Shown: positions 8,901 through 16,579 of the stretch, piece after piece | Numbering within the stretch: the first letter of the stretch is position 1 | Layout of the letters: each line of letters starts with the position of its first letter | Source of the DNA: Paenibacillus lycopersici | GTDB taxonomy: Bacteria; Bacillota; Bacilli; Paenibacillales; Paenibacillaceae | Direction: 5' to 3' | NCBI RefSeq assembly: GCF_010119935.1 | Contig: NZ_CP048209.1 | Coordinates: forward strand, 602,001-666,000 | DNA length: 64,000 nucleotides | Position numbers and translations under genes: made by a program | The notes under the pieces: model-generated | Told to the model about the DNA's origin: nothing | What the model saw: the letters and a program-made list of their open reading frames with translations, nothing else | Database searches by the model: none

Positions 8901-9587
8901 GTCGCGGAGACGGACAGTTCGCTATGGCGGCTGGACGCCGACGACTTCTACGAGGTCATGTTCGACCGCTCGTCCATCGCCATCGAGATGATGAAGCTGC
9001 TCTCCCGCAGGCTGCGCGCGGCGATCGACGGGCAGCGGCAGGCGGGCGCGAGCGTGAAGCCGGCGCCGGCGGCGCAAGGGACGGCGGCGCAAGGGGCGGC
9101 AGAGGCCGCCGAGGCGCAGATCGCGACGGCCGTTCAGGCCGCTGCGGCTTCCGCGCTCGAAGCCGGGGAAGGGGAGGATTCGCTGCTGCGGCGCGTGCTG
9201 ATCCTGCAGAAGATCGACCTGTTCGCCCTGTTATCCCAGGACGATATCGTGCGTCTGGCGCAGATGGTCGACGAGGTGGAATACGCGCCGGGCGAGGCTG
9301 TCTGCCGGGTCGGCGACTACGGCGACATGCTGTACGGGATTATCGAGGGCACCGTCCGCGTGCATCGCGGCGGAGAGACGCTCGCTCATCTGGGCGAGGG
9401 CGACTGCTTCGGGGAGATGGCGATCATCGACAGCGGCCCGCGTTCGGCGGATTGCACGGCGACGGAGCCGACGGTGCTGCTTCAGCTGCACAAGGACCAG
9501 GTGTTCTCGCTCTGCTTCCAGAACATCGACGTGCTGCGCAGCATGCTGCAGGTGATGGGCGACCGCCTGAAGGGAATGATCGGCTAG
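5961..9587 (+). CDS. NTT-like nucleotide transporter fused to HEAT repeats and two cyclic-nucleotide-binding domains
   Basis: A 1208-residue fusion. Residues 1-415 form about 12 membrane helices resembling the ATP/ADP translocase (NTT/Npt) branch of the MFS (e.g. GRTAADALFLSRF; DTINASVNQL then PIPPKWRNRAK). Residues about 430-870 are alpha-helical HEAT-like repeats (PLLQDASPRVKRLALRSAG is one unit). Two CAP_ED-type domains follow, at about 893-1010 and 1083-1200. The second keeps the phosphate-binding cassette FGEMAIIDSGPRSA with its Arg; the first is degenerate (LGQSGI...RERTA). Known NTTs exchange nucleotides in intracellular bacteria and plastids. In free-living bacteria with this architecture the function is not established. 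ATG codons occur at 5961 and 5964 with no strong ribosome site. The next gene converges 4 bp after the stop. Confidence 0.85.
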   Translation: MMKRFAGSRLGAAMGRLTADGGEYRKVALLFVYLLFVVSASTVGRTAADALFLSRFDSSVLSKMYLPQAASLILAGLLFQRYSPRVRIDRLIQGLIPAVTLLVVLTRIGAGLGHNWMFPVIYVSYDVFNFLMIVCFWQFAPSVLDQRKVKRTIGLVGSGGITGSILSGFGLKVIVPLVGTANLIYFYAGLQLMALGAVILLVRISGDPAETFAQTDKKAQASASAKPKRRQAKETGKDGLFASVPHLKYVAVMSAALILALTFIDYQFKVILGGELQNDALAGFMGSFYGWAGLLGLFVQVFVAGRLLTRFGVMAAILVFPVVLFAGSLGVLFMPMLATAVLVKGSDKVVGDTINASVNQLIMFPIPPKWRNRAKSFLDGIVRNGAKGLAAISLIALSPLLSAREFSFLILALLVVCIAAAIKVKGAYLATLLSTLQKDGAKLDESGLDFMDPASRGLLESALRSPDRQQTLYALRILRGLEGFDLSPHLPYLLRHPEREVAVQTLRHVERTKPAGMEPELYALVQAAAGEARPQALLALTAYAQEDYLDAVSVYLDAADLELKSAAIAGLIKYYGIEGMFRAVGALKPLLESTDEGERSAVAALFGRIGIKEFYKPLIPLLQDASPRVKRLALRSAGALQVPELVPYLVARLQQGATRKDAIDALAAYDERTIVPLLAPYFDGDHQALHLPKAFERLATQAAFDMLLSRYPLSGLELRNRLLEALVRIGRGIGPATGKQAAAIEGLAAAEMELYWQLTERLVGLNAAEPYREAADAASQVRERTVWRIFQLLALVHGTATIQAVYANWTEGDARQQANAMEVMDQLTTGAIRMELARIMTAPSEAAGAARTEAQLSEQLAWLAKQDDPWLRQTIAYAVEPGASAALRDHMARIGMLRGFSLFQGLTSRELSALADKLSPVEAQRGATLFRAADEGNSLYLIRAGRVGIYRAGEMLAERGAGESLGQSGILIRRERTADAVAETDSSLWRLDADDFYEVMFDRSSIAIEMMKLLSRRLRAAIDGQRQAGASVKPAPAAQGTAAQGAAEAAEAQIATAVQAAAASALEAGEGEDSLLRRVLILQKIDLFALLSQDDIVRLAQMVDEVEYAPGEAVCRVGDYGDMLYGIIEGTVRVHRGGETLAHLGEGDCFGEMAIIDSGPRSADCTATEPTVLLQLHKDQVFSLCFQNIDVLRSMLQVMGDRLKGMIG

Positions 9588-9591
9588 GCGG

Positions 9592-10074
9592 TTACGCCTT
9601 GCCGGACAGCTCCTTGATGTACCAAGCATCGCACGCGAAATGCTCCGAGCCGGCAAGCGGCGCTGCCAGCGGGACGAATCCGTGCTTCGCGTAGAAGCGG
9701 TTCGCGGCGGCCATCGCGGTCAATGTCTCCAGGTAGCAGCGCCGATAACGGCGCTGCGCGAACGATAGCGCGGCAGTCAGCAGAAGGGCGGCCGCGCCCG
9801 TTCCTCTCATGCGGGGCAGCAGGTACATTTTCTGCAGCTCGCAGACTTCGCGGGAACCGGCGAACGGCGCGATCCCGCAGCCGCCGACCACCGCTCCTTC
9901 ATCCTCGACGACCCAATACGCGCTCCCTTCCGCGGCATAGTAGCCGGATAATCGGCTCAAGCTCTCGTCTTCCTAGGCGAGGCCGGCCCGATTGGCCCCG
10001 AACTCGATCAGGCAGCTGCGGATAATGCGTTCGATGGCCGGGTCGTCGCTTGGCAGCAAGGGACGAATCAACAT
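9592..10074 (-). pseudogene. GNAT acetyltransferase interrupted by an in-frame amber codon
   Basis: Reading the minus strand from an ATG at 10074 (ribosome site AGAAGGA 6 bases upstream), the frame gives MLIRPLLPSDDPAIERIIRS, a textbook GNAT N-terminus. It continues for 33 codons to a TAG (9975-9973) and then runs on in the same frame to 9592 with the rest of the domain: WVVEDEGAVVGGCGI, the acetyl-CoA loop LLPRMRGTGAAALLL, and NRFYAKHGFVPL. Removing the one stop gives a normal protein of about 160 residues; TGG to TAG is the simplest change. The downstream 122-residue piece starting at a Met lacks beta strand 1 and has no ribosome site. It is either a recent single-base pseudogene or an assembly error. 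Confidence 0.75.
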
Positions 10075-10102
10075 GGATATTCCTTCTTTCCGTATGTCAT
10101 TT

Positions 10103-10155
10103 ATCCTTCCGGATCACCCGGCGGCGATCCTGCCTGCCGTGCCGGAAGGATTTTT
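10103..10155 (+). terminator. Terminator-like hairpin in the leader of the oxygenase gene
   Basis: Arms ATCCTTCCGG (10103-10112) and CCGGAAGGAT (10142-10151) are perfect and followed by TTTTT, the form of an intrinsic terminator on the plus strand. It lies about 100 bp before the 2OG oxygenase start and antisense to the promoter region of the broken GNAT gene. It could be an attenuator or stop read-through from upstream. A further inverted pair, CGCTTAGC (10156-10163) and GCTAAGCG (10191-10198), follows it. Confidence 0.45.
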
Positions 10156-10256
10156 CGCTTAGCGCGAAGAATCCTATATGTATACGATTAGCTAAGCGGA
10201 AAGCCTGCATATTCATGACTTCCTTGGTATTCCATCCCGAATGGAGGACAAAGCGA

Positions 10257-10928
10257 ATGATCGTGCAAGAGCAGACGATATTGCAAGCAAGCGGCAACCG
10301 GATCCGGACAAAGGATCGGGACATTCCGATCGTCGCGCGCATCGGAGAACCCCTGGTGCTGGTGCTGGACAATGTCCTGAGCGGCGGCGAGTGCGATGCC
10401 TTGATCGCGCTGGCGCAGGGGCGCGTGCGGCGCGCCCGAATCGGGCCGGCCCGGGCCGAGAGCGAAATCCGTACCGGGAGCGGCGTCTTCCTGGAGGAAG
10501 GCGAGGACGACGTCATCCGGCGCATTGAAGAACGGCTGGCCGAGCTGATGAACGTCCCTCTTCCGCATGCGGAGCCGCTGCAAATTTTACACTATCGGGC
10601 TGGCGAATGCTACCGCCCGCATGTCGATTATTTCACGTCCGGCAACGCGGTCAATAATCGCATCAGCACGCTCGTGATGTATTTGAACGATGCGGAAGAG
10701 GGCGGCGAGACATGGTTTCCTTCCTTGCGGCTGGCTGTCGCTCCGCGGAAAGGCAGCGCCGTCTATTTCGAATATTTTTATCAGGACGAGCGGCTGAACG
10801 AGCTGACGCTTCATGCGGGCATGCCGGTGGCGGCCGGAGAGAAATGGGTTGCGACCCAGTGGATGCGGCGGCAGCGCTACCGGCAGGAGGAGCTCGCTCC
10901 CCGGCAGGAGGTTCGGGAACCGGATTGA
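10257..10928 (+). CDS. 2-oxoglutarate/Fe(II) oxygenase, prolyl 4-hydroxylase type
   Basis: 223 residues from the ATG at 10257, chosen because GGAGG (10243-10247) is correctly spaced; the open frame extends upstream without a site. The double-stranded beta-helix motifs are visible: LQILHYRAGECYRPHVDYF with the iron ligands H-x-D, GGETWFP, and the distal H in LTLHAGMPV followed by GEKWVATQW, where Lys binds 2-oxoglutarate. This matches the bacterial prolyl-4-hydroxylase alpha-subunit family, which hydroxylates proline in peptides or proteins such as EF-Tu in some species. The substrate here is not shown. Cytoplasmic and probably monocistronic; a hairpin follows the stop. Confidence 0.88.
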   Translation: MIVQEQTILQASGNRIRTKDRDIPIVARIGEPLVLVLDNVLSGGECDALIALAQGRVRRARIGPARAESEIRTGSGVFLEEGEDDVIRRIEERLAELMNVPLPHAEPLQILHYRAGECYRPHVDYFTSGNAVNNRISTLVMYLNDAEEGGETWFPSLRLAVAPRKGSAVYFEYFYQDERLNELTLHAGMPVAAGEKWVATQWMRRQRYRQEELAPRQEVREPD

Positions 10929-10947
10929 CGACAAGCGAGAGATGGAC

Positions 10948-10989
10948 AAGAGGGCTCTATCCGGCCGCCCGGCCTGGAGGAGCCCTCTT
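10948..10989 (+). terminator. Hairpin after the oxygenase gene
   Basis: AAGAGGGCTC (10948-10957) pairs with GAGCCCTCTT (10980-10989) with a 22-base GC-rich loop. The T-tail is poor, so termination may be partial. Confidence 0.55.
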
Positions 10990-11112
10990 CGTGCTGCCCG
11001 GAGTTCGCTTCCGCTGCGTCGGCGGCGGGGGAGCGGGCGTTGTCCGGGCTGCCGCAATGGCGTATAGTGTGGGGAGACAGAAGACGAAGACGAGAACGAG
11101 GGAAACGAATCG

Positions 11113-11862
11113 ATGAGAATAACCGACCGACGGGCCGTTTTTTTTGACGTAGACGATACGCTGTACGACCATTTGATTCCGTTCCGCAAGGCAGTGGAGC
11201 GGACGGCGGGACCGCTGGCTGCGCTTGGCGGATTTCCGTTCGAAGCGGCCTATCACCGCCTGCGGTATCATAGCGACATGCTGTCGCTGGAGCTTGGCGG
11301 CGCGGGCGCGATGGAATCGGGCGCGGCGACGGGCTATATGCGCATGCGCCGGTTTCAGCTGACGCTGGCGGAATTCGGCATTCCGCTGACCGAGGCGCAG
11401 GCGGAGGCGATGCAGGCGGCCTATATCGGCTGCCAGTACGAGATTACGATGTTCGAGGGCGCGCGCGAGCTGCTGGCGAAGCTCGCGGGCGAGGGCTGGA
11501 TCGTCGGCCTGATCACGAACGGCGCGCCGAACCATCAGCAATGCAAGATCGACGCCATGCGGCTGGACGAGCTCGTGCCGCCGGAGCGGCGCTTCATATC
11601 CGGCGCGCTTGGCTGGGACAAGCCGGATCCGCGGCTCTTCCGGCATGTGAACGAGGCGACGGGCACGACGCCGGCCGACAGCGTCTACGTCGGCGACTCG
11701 TGGCGCAACGACGTCATCGGAGCGCTTGAGGCCGGCTGGCGCGTCATTTGGTTCAACCATCGGCGCGCGGCGCGCGAAAGCGGCCACGAGCCGACGCACG
11801 AGGCGGGCAATTACGCCGAGCTGGCTCGGCTGCTGCTGGGCAGACATCGGGCAGACGGGTAA
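11113..11862 (+). CDS. HAD-superfamily hydrolase (subfamily IA)
   Basis: 249 residues with all four HAD motifs: I FFDVDDTLYD, II GLITNGA, III with Lys in LGWDKPDPRLF, IV VYVGDSWRNDVIGA. The helical C1 cap between motifs I and II (about residues 20-110) places it in subfamily IA, the group of phosphoglycolate phosphatase-like and YjjG-like enzymes. The likely reaction is hydrolysis of a small phosphate ester through an aspartyl-phosphate on the first Asp of DVDDT; the substrate is unknown. There is no signal peptide. The start at 11113 follows a purine-rich ribosome site. A strong terminator follows, so it is separate from the polysaccharide cluster. Confidence 0.9.
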   Translation: MRITDRRAVFFDVDDTLYDHLIPFRKAVERTAGPLAALGGFPFEAAYHRLRYHSDMLSLELGGAGAMESGAATGYMRMRRFQLTLAEFGIPLTEAQAEAMQAAYIGCQYEITMFEGARELLAKLAGEGWIVGLITNGAPNHQQCKIDAMRLDELVPPERRFISGALGWDKPDPRLFRHVNEATGTTPADSVYVGDSWRNDVIGALEAGWRVIWFNHRRAARESGHEPTHEAGNYAELARLLLGRHRADG

Positions 11863-11883
11863 AATACGTTGCGACAATGCAAT

Positions 11884-11922
11884 AAGGCACCGGCGCATAT
11901 TCATGCGGCAAGGTGCCTTTTT
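11884..11922 (+). terminator. Rho-independent terminator
   Basis: AAGGCACC (11884-11891) and GGTGCCTT (11912-11919) form the stem, followed by a run of six T. It ends the HAD gene. From 11923 to 12185 there is no gene: the region becomes AT-rich and carries the promoter of the polysaccharide cluster. Confidence 0.85.
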
Positions 11923-12054
11923 GCCGTTCGGAGAATCGCCAAGGAGCGACGAATTTCGAGCATGAGGACGGTATTGCCAGATGCGTTCCGTCCAGCTCAG
12001 GGTAAGAGAGGTTAGGTAATGGATAAAACTTGTAAAAAAATGGCGAAAAAAAAC

Positions 12055-12083
12055 GTTACAAATCTATTTCGCTATTATATAAT
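12055..12083 (+). promoter_or_regulatory. SigmaA-type promoter of the polysaccharide cluster
   Basis: GTTACA (12055-12060), a 17-bp spacer and a perfect TATAAT (12078-12083) sit in a markedly AT-rich stretch about 100 bp before the first deacetylase gene. The untranslated leader of about 90 bases contains no clear terminator hairpin. Confidence 0.75.
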
Positions 12084-12185
12084 AGAGTGAATTAAAATAG
12101 TACTATAGGCCCATTAAAAATGGAATAAAATACAATAAAATGTGTTGGTGATGACGGTTTATGTCGTATTTTGAAGGAGAGTGTC

Positions 12186-13640
12186 ATGAAACGCTTGAGA
12201 GCCATTTCGCTGCTGCTATTATCGGTTGCGCTCGTTGCCGGGTGCGCAGTTTTCAAGGGGAAGAGCGACAGGCGGTCCGCAAGCGATGCGCAGCTCGTTC
12301 AACCGAAAACCGTGAAGTACGCCGGTACGCCGAGCGATGCCGTGTCCATGGTCTACACTACCAAACGGGAGCTGGCGCTCACGTTCAACGGGATGGCCGA
12401 CAAAGCCGCGATGAAGCGGCTTCTGGATCAGCTGGATACATACAAAATCAAGGCGACGTTCTTCCTGCCCGGCATGCGGGTGGCCGAGGAGCCGGACATT
12501 GCCAAGCTGATTCTGGCCAGAGGCCACGAGATCGAGAGCAACACGCTGAACCGGCTCGATATGAAAAAGTTGCCGTATGAACAGATCGTCAATGAAATCA
12601 AGCTGAGCCGCGACGTCATTCAGAAGAAGACGGGGGTTAAGCCGGTCTACGTGCGGACAATGCTCGGCGACTATACGGACAACGTCCGGCTCGCCGCCGC
12701 TCAGCAAGGCATGGAAGCGGTCATCGGAGCAAGCTTGTTTCTTCATAATTGGGAGAACGAAACCCCGCTGCAGAAGAGCAATTATATTCGCAAATATATT
12801 AACCGCGGCGGCATTATCGCCTTGGATACGCAGGAGAACAAGATCATCGCCGAGTCCGTGAAGCTGATCGCGGAAGGCGCGAAGAACGTCGGCTACCAGT
12901 TCGTCCGGCTGGACAAGCTTATGCGCGACGGGGGCAAGCGGAGGCCGCTGGAGCAAATCCCCGGCTGGAACGCGGCCAGGATCAATACGAATTACGCCGC
13001 GGCGACCTACAACGTCATGTACAACAAGCAGGACGATCCGAAGAAGGAAGTCGTGCTGTCTTTCGACGATTGGGGAACCGACTACACGATCACGAAGCTT
13101 CTGGACGTGCTGGCCGCTTACAAGGTCAAAGCGTCGTTCTTCCTTCGCGCCGACGGCGTGGAGAAGAATCCGAATTTGGCGCGGGCCATTGCCGAAGGCG
13201 GCCACGACGTGGGTAATCATACGTATTCCCATCCCGTAATCACGACCATCACTCCGGCGCAGATCCAGCAAGAGATCGTCAAGGCGCACAAGATCATTAC
13301 GGAAGCGATCCAGCAGCAGCCGACGATGCTCTTCCGTCCGCCCACCGGCGTAGTCGACGAATCGACGCTGAAGGTCGTCGGCGCGACGGGCTATCGCAAC
13401 ATCGCCAATTTCGACGTCGACCCGGTCGATTTCAATCGGTCGCGAACGAGTGCGCAAATCCTGCAGACGGTCAAGGAAGACACCAAGAACGGCAGCGTCG
13501 TGCTCCTTCACATGTTGGACGATACCCAAACCATTCAAGCGTTGCCTTCTATTATCACAACGCTGCGCGGACAAGGCTATACGTTCGTGCGCATGTCGGA
13601 GCTAATGGGGCTCGCGCCAAACGGGCAGCAAACCTCTTAA
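12186..13640 (+). CDS. Polysaccharide deacetylase lipoprotein with two NodB-like domains (first degenerate)
   Basis: 484 residues from ATG 12186 (ribosome site GAAGGAG at 12173-12179). It begins with a lipoprotein signal, MKRLRAISLLLLSVALVAGC, so it is anchored outside the membrane. The domain at about 55-240 has the NodB order but with LTFNGMAD where the catalytic TFDDG should be and no His pair, so it is probably inactive. The domain at about 285-475 has FDDWG (Asp294, Asp295), the metal-binding NHTYSHP (His345, His349), FRPPTG and LLHMLDD, the full CE4 set. CE4 enzymes remove N-acetyl (or O-acetyl) groups from extracellular polysaccharides. It is the first gene of a six-gene run and is paralogous to the next gene. 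Confidence 0.88.
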   Translation: MKRLRAISLLLLSVALVAGCAVFKGKSDRRSASDAQLVQPKTVKYAGTPSDAVSMVYTTKRELALTFNGMADKAAMKRLLDQLDTYKIKATFFLPGMRVAEEPDIAKLILARGHEIESNTLNRLDMKKLPYEQIVNEIKLSRDVIQKKTGVKPVYVRTMLGDYTDNVRLAAAQQGMEAVIGASLFLHNWENETPLQKSNYIRKYINRGGIIALDTQENKIIAESVKLIAEGAKNVGYQFVRLDKLMRDGGKRRPLEQIPGWNAARINTNYAAATYNVMYNKQDDPKKEVVLSFDDWGTDYTITKLLDVLAAYKVKASFFLRADGVEKNPNLARAIAEGGHDVGNHTYSHPVITTITPAQIQQEIVKAHKIITEAIQQQPTMLFRPPTGVVDESTLKVVGATGYRNIANFDVDPVDFNRSRTSAQILQTVKEDTKNGSVVLLHMLDDTQTIQALPSIITTLRGQGYTFVRMSELMGLAPNGQQTS

Positions 13641-13672
13641 TACAGCATACAGCGCAAAGGAGTTTTTGGCAC

Positions 13673-15148
13673 GTGCACAAAGGGAGAATCGGGATGCTCC
13701 GGCGCCGGGCGAGACGATCCGGCCGCTTGCTTGCCTCCGGTACCGCGATGCTGACGGTCGTCGGCATGCTCGCGGGATGCAACGGAACATTCGAAGAAGC
13801 GCCTGCCGCAGCGGATCAGGCGAAGAAGGCGCAGGTCGCGCGCTATGACGGACAGATGAGCCGGGGAATCGATTTCGTCTATACGGCCCGGAAGGAACTG
13901 TCCTTGACGTTCAACGGCATGGCCGACCCGGAGACGATGGACCGGCTGCTTGACCAGCTGGATGCTTCCGGCATCAAGGCGACGTTCTTCCTGCCTGGCA
14001 TGCGGGTAGCGGAAGAGCCGGACATCGCCAAGGCGATCGCGGCCAGAGGCCACGAAATTGAGAGTAACACGCTGAATCGCCTCGATATGAGCAAGCTCTC
14101 CTACGAACAAGTGTATAACGAAATCAAGCTGAGCAACGACGTCATTCAGAAGAAGACGGGCATTACGCCGACGTACGTGCGCACGAAGTCGGGCGACTAC
14201 ACGGACGACGTCCGGCTGGCGGCCGCGCAGCTCGGCATGAAAGGCGTCGTCAGCTATAACATCAATCCGAAGGACAGGCAGATGCAAAGCGCAGCCGAAA
14301 TCGGCAAGTACGTGGAACGTTTCATTATGCGAGGGGGCATCATCAATCTGGATACGGACGTGAATCCGCAGGTCATCGATGCGATCCCGTATATCGCGAA
14401 GGCGGCGTCGAATATCGGCTACAAGCTCATTCCCCTCCATGAGTTGATCGAGAACGGAGGAGAGCGCAAGCCGCTGGAGGAGATTCCGGGCTGGGACGCG
14501 GCCAAAATCAATCCCGATTTCAGCCACGCGGCCTATAAGCTGTATTACCGGAAAGACGGTGCGCCGACCAACCGAATCGCGCTTACGTTCGACGACTGGG
14601 GAACCGACAAGACGGTGACGAAGATTCTCGATATTCTGGCTGCGGAAGACGTGAAGGCGACCTTCTTCCTTCGCGCGAAGGGGACGGAAAGCAATCCGAA
14701 CTTGGCAAGGGCCATGATCGAGGGCGGTCATGACGTCGCCAATCACTCGTACAGCCACCCCGTCGTGACGGAGATCTCTCCGGACAAGCTGCAGGCGGAC
14801 ATCGTCAAGGCGCATCAGGTCATCACGGAAGCCATTCAGCAGCAGCCGACGATGCTGTTCCGGCCGCCGACCGGGGTCGTGGACGATACGACCGCCAAAG
14901 CCATTGCCGCGGCGGGCTACCCCGACATCGCGATGTACGAAGTCACGACGCTTGACTGGGACGCGGCGCATAGCGCGGACGATATCGTGAAAGGCGTCAT
15001 GAAGCAGACGACCGGAGGCAGCGTCATCCTGCTTCATATGCTTGACGATATTCATACGATCGAAGCATTGCCAACCGCAATCGGGCTGCTCAAGAAGAAA
15101 GGCTTCGTTTTTGTCAAAATGGCGGATTTGATCGGACTTACACGATAA
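13673..15148 (+). CDS. Polysaccharide deacetylase lipoprotein, tandem paralogue
   Basis: 491 residues from GTG 13673, preceded by AAAGGAG. The lipobox is GMLAGC after a basic N-terminus. The layout equals the upstream gene: a degenerate NodB-like domain (LTFNGMAD, no His pair) and then a canonical one with FDDWG (Asp307, Asp308), NHSYSHP (His358, His362), FRPPTGV and LLHMLDD. The two proteins are clearly paralogous along their full length, which indicates a local duplication followed by divergence. The spacing of 32 bp to the previous gene and 18 bp to the next supports co-transcription. The role is inferred as deacetylation of the polymer made by the PilZ-GT2 synthase encoded two genes downstream. 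Confidence 0.88.
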   Translation: MHKGRIGMLRRRARRSGRLLASGTAMLTVVGMLAGCNGTFEEAPAAADQAKKAQVARYDGQMSRGIDFVYTARKELSLTFNGMADPETMDRLLDQLDASGIKATFFLPGMRVAEEPDIAKAIAARGHEIESNTLNRLDMSKLSYEQVYNEIKLSNDVIQKKTGITPTYVRTKSGDYTDDVRLAAAQLGMKGVVSYNINPKDRQMQSAAEIGKYVERFIMRGGIINLDTDVNPQVIDAIPYIAKAASNIGYKLIPLHELIENGGERKPLEEIPGWDAAKINPDFSHAAYKLYYRKDGAPTNRIALTFDDWGTDKTVTKILDILAAEDVKATFFLRAKGTESNPNLARAMIEGGHDVANHSYSHPVVTEISPDKLQADIVKAHQVITEAIQQQPTMLFRPPTGVVDDTTAKAIAAAGYPDIAMYEVTTLDWDAAHSADDIVKGVMKQTTGGSVILLHMLDDIHTIEALPTAIGLLKKKGFVFVKMADLIGLTR

Positions 15149-15166
15149 TTTGAGGAGCTGTTCTGG

Positions 15167-16510
<1,344 letters not shown>

Positions 16511-16579
16511 GTAATAAGGCGTTGAACCAGCCGCTGCATGCCGGGATCAGTGCTTCGCGAGGATGGGAGTAGAGTCATT

